A stretch of 53,940 nucleotides of DNA from Serratia sp. H1w (GCF_000633355.1 NZ_AYMQ01000080.1:1-53940), one strand, 5' to 3'. Counted from the first letter of the stretch, positions 1-7,974 are shown. Notes: generated by a model not told the origin, from the letters alone. A program made the numbers and translations.

Positions 1-2
1 CA

Positions 3-779
3 TTGAATACTTGACCCATTTGCAAACAATATGGAAAATTAACTAAAGATCACGTCCCACCGAAAGGTTCGGTAACAATAACAAAAAGAGAGCAACGGAC
101 TATAAGTGAATCACACCCTGACATTTTTGATAATATCAAAGGGTTACCGACATTTAGAGCTAGTACTTTTAAAACCATATGCCGTGACTGTAATAGTACG
201 CTCCTCAGTCAATTTGATAAAGAGATATGTGCGGTAACAAAATCGATAACATCAAAAGTAAAAGACTATTTCACTTTAGCCAATAAAATATATCCTTATA
301 TTGAAGTCCCTTTTGATTCAAAAAAGTTTACAAGAGGTATGATCGGTCACATATTATCAGCATCTTCAATAAAAGCATGCCTTAGCCCAATTCCAGACAG
401 TCCTTTCTTTTCACCATTACGAGACTATGTTTCAGGGAAAACTGTAACATTCGAAGATACTCATGATATATACTACTGGTTCTACCCTCACACTACTCAT
501 ATCAGTGCTCAAGGTTTAGCATTCTTTAATGAAGGGCATATATGTGAGTGTTCACTACTTCATTTTTTCCCCATCGCATTCCTCATTACCTTGAAGGGGC
601 AAGGAACATTTCCCGCCCACGCACAAAGACTCAAACTTAATGATGAGAAAATTCGTTTTCACATGAGTGTATATAATATTTCTTTCAGTTCATTTCCTTT
701 TGTTGAATTAAAAGGAAATCAAATGCTTGCATTCAACGATGAGTTTACCTGCATTAGTTATCCAATAAAAAATGATTAA
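3..779 (+). pseudogene. HNH-like zinc-binding protein, 5' end outside window, in-frame TGA
   Basis: An open frame runs from the left edge to the TAA at 777-779 and is interrupted by TGA at 12-14. After the stop it reads PICK, then DHVPPK (codons 48-65), then CRDCN (180-194). This layout, CxxC ... DHxPPK ... CxxCN, is that of small treble-clef HNH-type proteins, and the TGA sits exactly where the first Cys of a CPIC pair would be expected. There is no ATG, GTG or TTG between the TGA and the ATG at 339, and starting at 339 would discard the whole zinc module. The remaining ~145 residues are not recognised. I read this as a partial gene carrying a nonsense change, or a gene whose start lies outside the window. 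Sequencing error is possible. Base composition is AT-rich like the neighbouring accessory DNA. Confidence 0.5.
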
Positions 780-965
780 ATGGAACGCTTGTCAGGAACA
801 AACCACATGGCTTAACGACACGTAAAATTTATTAAATCCACATGGCTTCTTAATTCATTTTCAATAGAAATTAACTCAATGAATTACAAAAATCATTGAA
901 GTATCTTTGCGAAAAAGGAATCTCGAATTTTAATCATGACGTTTTAATTACACATTGTATATTAA
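780..965. other. AT-rich intergenic stretch
   Basis: AT-rich DNA between the zinc-protein gene and the MITE. I see no convincing ORF, RNA gene or terminator here. It ends in the TAA at 963-965 that is repeated on the far side of the MITE. The stretch from 1104 to 1256 is likewise empty. Confidence 0.5.
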
Positions 966-1100
966 GAGTCTATCTCAATAGGCGATAAAAACAGCACTCA
1001 GAAAAGTAAATTTTGATGCTCAGAGCCATATAATCCGGCGTTCTGGTTACAACCAGACACCAGTTGGAAGCAGTATTCTATTACCTATTGAGATAGGCTC
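966..1100. mobile_element. 135-bp MITE-like element with 17-bp terminal inverted repeats
   Basis: The left end (966-982) reads GAGTCTATCTCAATAGG. The right end (1084-1100) is its reverse complement with one mismatch (GAGCCTATCTCAATAGG). The trinucleotide TAA lies directly outside both ends (963-965 and 1101-1103), as expected of a 3-bp target duplication. The interior has no coding capacity. It carries a small near-palindrome around CTGGTTACAACCAG. From general knowledge, IS5-family subgroups make 3- to 4-bp duplications and have ends beginning GAG or GG, so a non-autonomous derivative of an IS5-type element is plausible; that assignment is inference. Confidence 0.72.
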
Positions 1101-1256
1101 TAAGTGCTTCAACTTTAAAATGCATAGGTAATCCCTTTAACTTTTCATTTAAAATATTTCAGGGCTGGTTTATTAAATTTTAGCAACCTAAAGGCCAGTT
1201 ACCTTAGAAGCAATTTATTCATGAAGTAATAATCTACATTTTAAAAGCGTAAGTAC

Positions 1257-1709
1257 TCAATTTTTTATTACCTTTGCTCGGCTTACGAGTTTTTTTACTA
1301 ACTCATACCCATTCGGAATATCTTGCTGTAGTGGCTTTGGGATTACATTACATGGCATCTCAAAGTTAATAATCGCTGTATAATTAATTCCTTTAGCTAT
1401 TAAGCAGTTCATGTTATCCTCTGATATAGCCATTGGTATTTCAGTCATTCCTTTTAATTTCATCCAACATATTCTATGCCTACCATCAATAACCTTTATT
1501 TCTTCATTTCCATTTATTTTAATTAGTGGAATATAGAATATATTCAAAGGCTCACCTTTAACAATCCACTCTGACCTGGGTTCATCACTTAGTTCAGATA
1601 TCAACCTATCAACATCATCACTTTTCTGCAAACTGTTATACAGTAAGTTAGTATTTATTAGAACAGTATAATAAGACGATTCGATTTTGTTAGCTAAATA
1701 ATACTTCAT
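1257..1709 (-). CDS. ParB/sulfiredoxin-like domain protein
   Basis: A 150-residue protein with the motif IKVIDGRHRICWMKLKG near its middle, followed by MTEIPMAI. This is the GxxR-H-R box plus 'I-P' strand typical of the ParB N-terminal/sulfiredoxin-like fold, which in different relatives binds nucleotide, cuts DNA or serves in plasmid partition or fertility inhibition. I chose the ATG at 1709 because GGGGT stands 7 nt upstream; a TTG at 1772 would add 21 residues but has no clear ribosome site. No HTH domain is visible, so it is not a complete ParB. It sits alone, transcribed away from the tandem array at 1869. The exact role is unknown; partition or antirestriction-type work for the mobile element is a guess. 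Confidence 0.55.
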   Translation of the reverse strand: MKYYLANKIESSYYTVLINTNLLYNSLQKSDDVDRLISELSDEPRSEWIVKGEPLNIFYIPLIKINGNEEIKVIDGRHRICWMKLKGMTEIPMAISEDNMNCLIAKGINYTAIINFEMPCNVIPKPLQQDIPNGYELVKKLVSRAKVIKN

Positions 1710-1868
1710 ATTTTTACCCCATTTTATAAACTTTATTTTTAACAATTGAAGATTTTTATATTTATCCTTCAATTTACATTTTTATTTATCTATCAATCAT
1801 CTTAGAAAAAATTTAATGTAATACTGGATAGTTTTCACTTTTACATTTTATTGGTTAGCCTCTATGTC

Positions 1869-2038
1869 AGTACTTTCAATAAGTACTCCCAGTGGATTTA
1901 GTCAGTACTGTGCCAGTACTTTCAACAAGTACTATCCCAGTGGATTTAGTCAGTACTGTGCCAGTACTTTCAACAAGTACTATCCCAGTGGATTGAGTCA
2001 GTACTGTGCCAGTACTTTCAGTAAGTACTCCCCAGTAG
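1869..2038. repeat. 48-bp tandem array of AGTACT palindromes (putative iterons)
   Basis: AGTACTTTCA begins at 1869, 1915, 1963 and 2011, giving units of 46, 48 and 48 bp plus a partial fourth. Each unit contains the dyad AGTACTT-(5 nt)-AAGTACT, then a CCCAGTGGATT(T/G)AG segment, then the palindrome CAGTACTG. The first unit lacks two bases after AAGTACT. The open frame through the array only translates the repeat and is not a gene. Regularly spaced palindromic units beside a helicase gene fit binding sites for an initiator, partition protein or regulator. It is not a CRISPR: the units are contiguous with no unique spacers. Confidence 0.75.
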
Positions 2039-2080
2039 ATTCAATACTTGAAATAATTTTAAATGACTTGAAATGCGATC

Positions 2081-2301
2081 TTTGTTTTAGTACATGCTCT
2101 GGCCGCAGGGCAAGTATGTACTAAAACAAAATTGCCGGTGATTTGCCTTAGCAAATCGACGTTTAAAACATTATGTAAGCTTTGAAAACAACTCATCATG
2201 TCGAGTTGCCAAGGCAACCCGCCATATTAAGTTATTTCGCAAAAAACATACGGAAAACACTAAATTCAACTCGCTAAAGCGAGCTAAATTTAGTGTTTTC
2301 C
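2081..2301. other. Cluster of four strong inverted repeats
   Basis: Four dyads lie in 221 bp. (1) 2081-2095 with 2116-2130: perfect 15-bp arms containing TAGTACAT, 20-nt loop. (2) 2140-2157: GATTTGC-CTTA-GCAAATC. (3) 2205-2218: GTTGCC-AA-GGCAAC. (4) 2252-2266 with 2287-2301: perfect 15-bp arms around an inner CTCGCT-AA-AGCGAG (2270-2283), so almost the whole 50 nt folds. The last lies just downstream of the helicase gene (leftward transcription) and could terminate it, but the series is more than one terminator needs. Together with the adjacent tandem array it resembles a replication or single-strand processing region. Confidence 0.6.
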
Positions 2302-2428
2302 TTTGTTTTATTGCTTTCATTTTAAAATAGCTAAGAAATCCCTCTATTATATAGAAGGTTATATTAGTTTTTATGAATACCAGTGCGATTAGAAGCAGAG
2401 ATGCAACCATGTACATAGCTACTTACTT

Positions 2429-3916
2429 TTATTTTCTAATTGGCTCAACTGAAATTTGATTTTTGAATTGGTTAAAGTCTACGTCTTTGTACTCTTTGTT
2501 TTTACGTTGTTTCCCTTCCCATTTGTGGTACTTTATCATACTGTCAGCTTTGTTATTGTTCTTGGTTTTCCAATTGCCAAATCTGTTTTTAAGTTCTTTT
2601 GGGGCGTTAATTCCTGAAGGGCGACCTCCAATTGATTTAGTACTCTTTAAACCTAACTCAATCTTTTCAACTGTTCCTGAAGGTATAGAATATGCTTGAT
2701 CTGAATCATATACATATACTGTGACACGTTCCGCACTACTATAATCACGAATTTTAGAGCGATATACAAATTGGTATAGCGTTTCGGTTTCATATTCTTG
2801 CACCATATCCTCAAGTGTAAAGTCAAATAAATCAGATAAATATGCTTCACTATTAGGATGAGCATTCATTGCTGCTATAAAGACACATACTTTCTTATCT
2901 TTTAAATTATTCATACCGCGTTGATTGGGGGTGATCTTAGTACCACGTAATGTGAATAAACTGCGATCATTTGAAGTCCAAAAGAAATCTATATCTTTTA
3001 ACTCGTTTTCCAGAAATTTCATTACAACTTTAACGTTGCTATCCAATTCATCCACAAGCATTTTTTTAGATAAACCACGATCATATTTGGTTGTATCAAA
3101 AAAGTACTTTACATCAATACGTGAATCATTAGCATTAAACTCTTCTTGTTTATCAAGTTTAAAGTCAATCTTTTCAAATATGTGATTCCAACGCTTATAT
3201 AAAAGTGACTTTTCAAAGTCATTACTCATGTAAGTAATATCAATACCTGCATTAACATATTTGGTTAGATCATACCACCCTGCAATAACTAACTGTTTTA
3301 CTTTACCAGTCAATGAATCACCTAAAAGCACTGCCTGATGATAGAACCTCATCTCACGATAAACCTTGTAAAACCCTTTGGTATCATCTGATAAATTTAT
3401 TTCATTATTGATAGTAACTGACTTATATTTGAAATTTACAGGATCATTTTCATCACCACTTATTTCCACATAATCACTTGAGGTAATGAATATTTTGTTA
3501 TAGATACTCAGTATTTCTTCTTGGTCATCACTACCTATACCACGAACTATCAGACTACAAAACTTGTTACAATCATCAATCCAGATTTTCCAGTCCTTTA
3601 ATAAACAAGGATCTATTCGATAAAACATTTTTTCTGTAATCATTACTATATGGGAAGTTTTTTCAGATAGACTCTTTTTTATACGTGGTAGTAGAGCTTG
3701 ATTTTTAGTAAAATCATCATCTGATGAAACCACTACTTTTACATTATCACAGAACTTTTTGTAATCGGATTTGAATTGATTTATTAACTGTTTGGTAGGC
3801 ATCACTACTAAATGAAAATTACCTAAAGTTTCAATTTCATTTTTTATCTCTGATGTAGCATAAACGCCTTTGCCACTGCCACATTTACTACTCAGATACT
3901 TTAATTTACTACTCAT
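2429..3916 (-). CDS. SF2 helicase-like protein of a mobile element
   Basis: A 495-residue protein. Near the N-terminus SSKCGSGKG (residues ~9-17) is a degenerate Walker A, with Gly where Ser/Thr is usual after GK. WKIWIDDCNKF (~108-118) fits a Walker B/DExx-type box with DD. LYQFVYRSKIRD (~390-401) resembles the Q..R..R motif VI of SF2 helicases, and VTVYVYD follows it. The C-terminal ~80 residues are Lys/Arg/Asn-rich, possibly DNA-binding. The start ATG at 3916 has GGGAG 9 nt upstream. Its gene points at the hairpin cluster and tandem array, so replication of the element is the natural guess. No primase or endonuclease motif is visible. The altered Walker A makes true ATPase activity uncertain. 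Confidence 0.6.
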   Translation of the reverse strand: MSSKLKYLSSKCGSGKGVYATSEIKNEIETLGNFHLVVMPTKQLINQFKSDYKKFCDNVKVVVSSDDDFTKNQALLPRIKKSLSEKTSHIVMITEKMFYRIDPCLLKDWKIWIDDCNKFCSLIVRGIGSDDQEEILSIYNKIFITSSDYVEISGDENDPVNFKYKSVTINNEINLSDDTKGFYKVYREMRFYHQAVLLGDSLTGKVKQLVIAGWYDLTKYVNAGIDITYMSNDFEKSLLYKRWNHIFEKIDFKLDKQEEFNANDSRIDVKYFFDTTKYDRGLSKKMLVDELDSNVKVVMKFLENELKDIDFFWTSNDRSLFTLRGTKITPNQRGMNNLKDKKVCVFIAAMNAHPNSEAYLSDLFDFTLEDMVQEYETETLYQFVYRSKIRDYSSAERVTVYVYDSDQAYSIPSGTVEKIELGLKSTKSIGGRPSGINAPKELKNRFGNWKTKNNNKADSMIKYHKWEGKQRKNKEYKDVDFNQFKNQISVEPIRK

Positions 3917-4852
3917 TTGTAAATACTCCCACTGACAATCAACCCTTACTGTCAGTTTACTTTGTCATATATATAGTCCTCCATAAGGATTAATAGGATT
4001 GTGACGGTTATTATAATTACTACATATCATAGAACATTGTTATAATTTATTAATTTGTGCTGTTGTATATACTTGGGGTTAATTAATACATTTTAAATTC
4101 ATCAACATTGATTTATACACAAAAAATGGGGTTGGTCATCGCATAAAGACAACACATTCTCACTCCAATGAATGTCGACATTATAACACAAAAGTTTTTT
4201 TCGTTTCATTTATTTTCAACAAGCCTGGAAGTCAGGGGCGTTAAAAAATACGTAACATTGCTGGTTGCTGATTTCGTGCATACGATAGAAAACAGCTAAT
4301 TTTCCCGTCAACGTAAATGAAAAAGTATTTTCACTATATAAAGTCTAAATTTCCTTGTTCCATTTTAAGTAGTATTAATAGTCTCATAAGGAAGTACTAA
4401 AATAGGCAATGCATATATTACGAAAAGTAGTTCTCTTTGAGGATACATCGTAGATACTTTTTAAGTTTTGTACATTTACTCTGACAAAGTTAGAAGATAC
4501 ATCTTTAAAAACGCTCTGTAAGCCATTATACGGTTGTTTTTCGAAAGTTTGATGGTATTCACTCTGAAATTCTTAAACCTCATAGTGAGCGTCCTACAAT
4601 AGATTTGTCTCATACCCACAAGCAATCGTGACTAACCAGCCTGCTTTACAAGATTGGCACGAACAAATCCCGCACTCTGTTAGCCACTATTCAGTACTTT
4701 CGTAAGCTCTAACAAGCAGCCAAACCCACAGCAACATAGCCACTGACCTGTGACTTCAGCTCTGTACCGAAATGTGGTACATTTTGTGTGTACTATGCAG
4801 TACTGGTGCAGCTTCATGTCCCGAAAAATGGGAGTACTTTGAGGACGTTTTG
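3917..4852. other. Non-coding AT-rich region with scattered AGTACT sites
   Basis: About 0.9 kb between the helicase gene and the recombinase cassette without a convincing ORF. It holds isolated AGTACT motifs (near 4691, 4790 and 4838; the last reads GGGAGTACTTT) and a perfect dyad TGTACC-(7 nt)-GGTACA near 4766-4784. Leftward promoters for the helicase should lie at its left side, but I cannot place one firmly. Confidence 0.4.
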
Positions 4853-4946
4853 GCTATAATAGAACAACCTCATCTCTAACTACTTGATTAGTAGTTAAAA
4901 GTACTCCCACAGTGGAAATGCACGCTTTCAGTACATTTCAGTTGTG
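4853..4946. repeat. Left arm of perfect 94-bp inverted repeat flanking the recombinase gene
   Basis: The 94 bases 4853-4946 are the exact reverse complement of 6112-6205. Inside the arm lies TAACTACT-TGATT-AGTAGTTA (4877-4897), an 8-bp dyad with 5-nt centre that could be a recombinase core site, followed by AAAAGTACTCCCACAGTGG, which shares the AGTACT(AT)CCCAGTGG core of the tandem array. Directly left of the arm is GGACGTTTTG (4843-4852), similar to GGACTCTTTTG just right of the right arm. Confidence 0.9.
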
Positions 4947-4958
4947 CTCAATCTGCTT

Positions 4959-6092
4959 TTAAAGCAGATTGATGATTTCCTTAAGTTTTCCTAAATCACT
5001 GACTTGCTTACCGTATCGTGAATAGGTAATTCCTGTGTTGGATAAATGACCGAGTAGTGCACCTGCGTACTGTTCAGGAATTCCGGCATTTTTAAAGGTG
5101 GTGGCGGCGTAATGCCGTAATGAATGGAATTCCGGCACATCTAACGCCTTTCTGAACTGACTAAACCAACTGATAAAGTATTGTGAATGCCTTTTTTTAT
5201 TGCGGGTTTCAGGGAAAAGCAATTCTTGTCCTTTTTTACTTTCAAAATAGTTCCAAAAGCCCGCATTTATTAATGAGTCGTGAATTGGAACGAATCTTCT
5301 GCTACTGGGTGTTTTTAGTTGTTGTGATGTGTGAGTATTATCTATCCGAAAACACCATAAACCGTCTATCTGCTGAATATCATCAAGATATAGTTGGCAA
5401 ATTTCATTAGCCCGCAAGCCGCTATAACTACCGATCAATATTACCCAGCGTTTCCAAGCCGCTTCAGCAGTACAAACATCCCTTAGCTTTGCCACTTGGT
5501 CTATGGTGTAGGCATCCCGTTTTTCAGATACTGGAACATTATCTTTGATCGATAATCCTTGAAATGGATTTTTTATTTCAATCTCACTTCGTCTGTTCAT
5601 CCAGAGGAAAAAACCACCAATTTTAGATACGTATTTGTTACGCGTTGGAATCGCTGACGTAAGTTGATCGATGAAGAGTGCTGCCTGCCGCTTACTGAAT
5701 GGATCTTTAGTAAAAGCAAGATATCCCCGAATGTTACTTTCTATCGCTCCTAATTCTTGTACTCGAACTTGGCTTTGCTTAATTTTTAAGTACTGATCAA
5801 GTTCTTGCTCAATGTTGGGTGTTTTGCGGGATGGAGCTTTACTATGAGCCACCTTGGCTTCTAAACCCATCTCTTGCAGTGTTTGTAATGATTCAAGCAG
5901 GGTTAACACTTGCTTTGATGTATCCATCATGAGCGGTGTAAGATTTTCTTGATACTTGGCGATACGTTTTTTCGCTTCAGATTTCGAGCGTGTACGCAAT
6001 GAACGCCGGATCTCTCTACGTTTACCAGATGGAAGAACATTTACTTTTCGGTAATACCAGATGCCATGTCGACTCAGCATAAGAGATGCCAT
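4959..6092 (-). CDS. Tyrosine recombinase/integrase
   Basis: A 377-residue site-specific recombinase. The N-terminal ~45 residues (SRHGIWYYRKVN, KRREIRRSLRT) match the DUF6538-type arm domain of phage-like integrases. A SAM-like core-binding region covers ~95-170. The catalytic domain shows R227 (GSYSGLRANEI), K260, H323 and R326 (FHSLRHYAAT), H349 (LLGH), and a Tyr nucleophile at Y360 (SRYGK; Y357 is the alternative), so the active site looks complete. The ATG at 6092 has AAGGAG 8 nt upstream. A 21-nt dyad at 4950-4970 covers the last codons. It is enclosed by perfect 94-bp inverted repeats, which is odd: attachment sites are usually direct repeats. No tRNA is nearby. Probably the integrase of the accessory element. 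Confidence 0.9.
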   Translation of the reverse strand: MASLMLSRHGIWYYRKVNVLPSGKRREIRRSLRTRSKSEAKKRIAKYQENLTPLMMDTSKQVLTLLESLQTLQEMGLEAKVAHSKAPSRKTPNIEQELDQYLKIKQSQVRVQELGAIESNIRGYLAFTKDPFSKRQAALFIDQLTSAIPTRNKYVSKIGGFFLWMNRRSEIEIKNPFQGLSIKDNVPVSEKRDAYTIDQVAKLRDVCTAEAAWKRWVILIGSYSGLRANEICQLYLDDIQQIDGLWCFRIDNTHTSQQLKTPSSRRFVPIHDSLINAGFWNYFESKKGQELLFPETRNKKRHSQYFISWFSQFRKALDVPEFHSLRHYAATTFKNAGIPEQYAGALLGHLSNTGITYSRYGKQVSDLGKLKEIINLL

Positions 6093-6111
6093 TGAAAGTA
6101 CTCCTTGGTGT

Positions 6112-6205
6112 CACAACTGAAATGTACTGAAAGCGTGCATTTCCACTGTGGGAGTACTTTTAACTACTAATCAAGTAGTTAGAGATGAGGTTGTTCTATT
6201 ATAGC
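6112..6205. repeat. Right arm of perfect 94-bp inverted repeat
   Basis: Exact reverse complement of 4853-4946. The core dyad is TAACTACT-AATCA-AGTAGTTA at 6161-6181. The next base after the arm begins GGACTCTTTTG (6206-6216). The core chromosome, with higher GC and a chemotaxis gene, starts immediately after, so this arm probably marks the element boundary. Confidence 0.9.
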
Positions 6206-6293
6206 GGACTCTTTTGTGATTTCCCGTCCTTTTCATCATTGAACCGCAGCCTGGCCGATAACAGCAACATTTCCAGAATAATCCCCTAAGCAG

Positions 6294-6320
6294 TGAAGTT
6301 TCCTCCCCACCTGCCGATAA
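6294..6320 (+). promoter_or_regulatory. Sigma-28 (FliA) type promoter for the chemotaxis receptor
   Basis: TGAAGTTT (6294-6301), an 11-nt spacer, and GCCGATAA (6313-6320). The flagellar sigma-28 consensus is TAAAGTTT-N11-GCCGATAA, so this is 15 of 16 with exact spacing. It lies 94 bp before the receptor ATG and ~90 bp from the element edge. Confidence 0.8.
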
Positions 6321-6414
6321 CTTCCCCAAATAATAACGGTCCAGCCCTGGCTGACCCACCCTTTTGCCTCCTCTACATCTGAAGCTACTTTTTTTCTAAA
6401 GCCGGGAAACACGC

Positions 6415-7968
6415 ATGTTAAATAAGATCACCGTTAAGGCCGGGCTGATTGCCCTGTTGAGCCTGATGACGTTGCTGTTGATTGTTGTCAGCACTATCGG
6501 GGTAAAAGCGATTAATGAAGGCTCGCGTTCGCTACAGATTCTAAACCAGATCCTTGGGGAAGAGCTTGGGTCGTTGGCCAACAGCTCCAACCTGGCGCTA
6601 CGGGCCAGAACGGCCGCCTCGCTGGCGGTACGCCAACGTGAGATTGGTCAGATTGCGGTCGCTGATGCCTCGGTAGGGCGTATCTATGGCTATCTGGATC
6701 AGTCGAAAAAGGAGATGGCGCGCTTTGTCGATGTGGGGACCGTGACGGAAAGGGGGCGCCAATTCTCTTTGCGTATGCAGGCCAGCTATCGCGCCTATCT
6801 GGAACAGGGCATTGCGCCGATGGCCGCAGCGATAAAAGCGGGCAAACTGGATGACTATTATGCCATTCAGGAAAACCACATCTCTAAATTGAGCATTGCC
6901 TTTGAAGCCGATCTCAGCGAGTTTCGGGCATTTGCGATGGAGATTGGCCAACAGCATGTTCATGAAGCCGAAAGTAATGCCAGCACCAAAATTATCCTGA
7001 TCGTCGCCGCCGGGCTGCTTAGCGTGTTACTGGCGGTGCTGGCCTGGTTTGCGCTGCGATTGATCTTGCTGCGCCCGTTGGATGAGTCGATAGTCCAATT
7101 GGAACATATCGCCGCAGGGGATCTGACCCACGAAATTACCGGTGCGGGCGATACTGAAATGGGGCGCCTGGTGCGTGCTCTGCAACGTATGCAGCAGTCG
7201 CTGGTGATGTCGGTCAGCAAAGTCCGTGACGCCAGCAGCCAGATTGACACCGGCTCACGCGAGTTGGCTGCGGGTAACGTTCATCTGGCGCAGCGCACGG
7301 AGGAATCGGCCGCTTCCCTGGAACAAACCGCCGCCAGCATGGAGCAGTTGACCTCTACGGTGAAAATGAATGCCGAAAATTGCGAACAGGCCAACCAGTT
7401 GGCACTGAGCGTCTCCGATATTGCCGAGCAGGGCAGTGACGTGGTCAGCCAGGTGATGAGCAAGATGCAGGCCATTACCGACAGCTCCCGACGCATCGCC
7501 GACATTATCAGCGTGATGGACGGGATCTCCTTCCAGACCAATATTCTGGCGCTCAACGCGGCGGTAGAGGCGGCACGGGCCGGTGAACAAGGGCGTGGCT
7601 TCGCGGTGGTCGCTGGTGAGGTGCGCAGCCTGGCCCAGCGCAGTGCGCAATCGGCCAAAGAGATCAAAGGGCTGATCGAAGTTTCACAACACCGCGTGCG
7701 GGAAGGTGAACAGATGGCGGCGACTGCGGCGAAGACCATGAACGGCATTACGGGGGAAGTCGGGCGCGTTACGGCACTGATGCGTGAAATCTCGGCGGCA
7801 ACTCGCGAGCAAAGTAGCGGTATTGAGCAGGTTAACCTGGCGGTAGTGCAGATGGATCAGGTGGCGCAGCAGAATGCGGCATTGGTGGAAGAATCGGCAG
7901 CGGCAACGCGTTCCCTGGAAGAACAGGCTCAGGCATTGTCACAAAGCATGGCGGTATTCAAACTGTGA
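6415..7968 (+). CDS. Methyl-accepting chemotaxis protein
   Basis: A 517-residue transmembrane chemoreceptor. TM1 is ~10-32, a helical periplasmic sensor (four-helix-bundle type by length) spans ~33-190, TM2 ~193-213, a HAMP domain ~214-268, and a long methylated coiled coil follows. The hairpin tip that contacts CheA/CheW is present (GISFQTNILALNAAVEAARA, ~372-391, then GEQGRGFAVVAGEVRSLAQRSA). The C-terminus ends MAVFKL and lacks the NWETF-type pentapeptide that tethers CheR/CheB in Tar and Tsr. The ligand cannot be told from sequence. It is a single-gene unit, expected to be flagellar class 3 from the sigma-28 promoter upstream, and ends at a hairpin shared with fbp. Confidence 0.95.
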   Translation: MLNKITVKAGLIALLSLMTLLLIVVSTIGVKAINEGSRSLQILNQILGEELGSLANSSNLALRARTAASLAVRQREIGQIAVADASVGRIYGYLDQSKKEMARFVDVGTVTERGRQFSLRMQASYRAYLEQGIAPMAAAIKAGKLDDYYAIQENHISKLSIAFEADLSEFRAFAMEIGQQHVHEAESNASTKIILIVAAGLLSVLLAVLAWFALRLILLRPLDESIVQLEHIAAGDLTHEITGAGDTEMGRLVRALQRMQQSLVMSVSKVRDASSQIDTGSRELAAGNVHLAQRTEESAASLEQTAASMEQLTSTVKMNAENCEQANQLALSVSDIAEQGSDVVSQVMSKMQAITDSSRRIADIISVMDGISFQTNILALNAAVEAARAGEQGRGFAVVAGEVRSLAQRSAQSAKEIKGLIEVSQHRVREGEQMAATAAKTMNGITGEVGRVTALMREISAATREQSSGIEQVNLAVVQMDQVAQQNAALVEESAAATRSLEEQAQALSQSMAVFKL

Positions 7969-7974
7969 TACGAA

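Noticed and set aside
3-23. TGA as selenocysteine
   Set aside because: I see no obvious selenocysteine insertion hairpin just downstream, and the CxxC zinc pattern explains the site better as lost Cys.
1869-2038. Possible CRISPR array
   Set aside because: Units are contiguous and almost identical throughout; no variable spacers and no cas genes.
1864-2124. 86-codon ORF over the tandem repeats
   Set aside because: It only translates the 48-bp units (a multiple of three) and has no ribosome site.
2171-2416. 81-codon leftward ORF just after the helicase gene
   Set aside because: Its N-terminus is hydrophobic, but the rest runs through the large hairpins and resembles no protein I know. A real small membrane protein is possible but unsupported.
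4950-4970. Terminator at the recombinase 3' end
   Set aside because: The 10-bp dyad is perfect but overlaps the stop codon and has no T-run on the coding strand side.
4853-6205. tRNA gene as integration target
   Set aside because: No tRNA or tRNA fragment lies at the junction; the only tRNAs in the window are near 29.7-29.95 kb.
6254-6261. A second GCCGATAA upstream of the chemotaxis gene
   Set aside because: No TAAAGTTT-like box at the required 11-nt spacing (it reads ATCATTGA).
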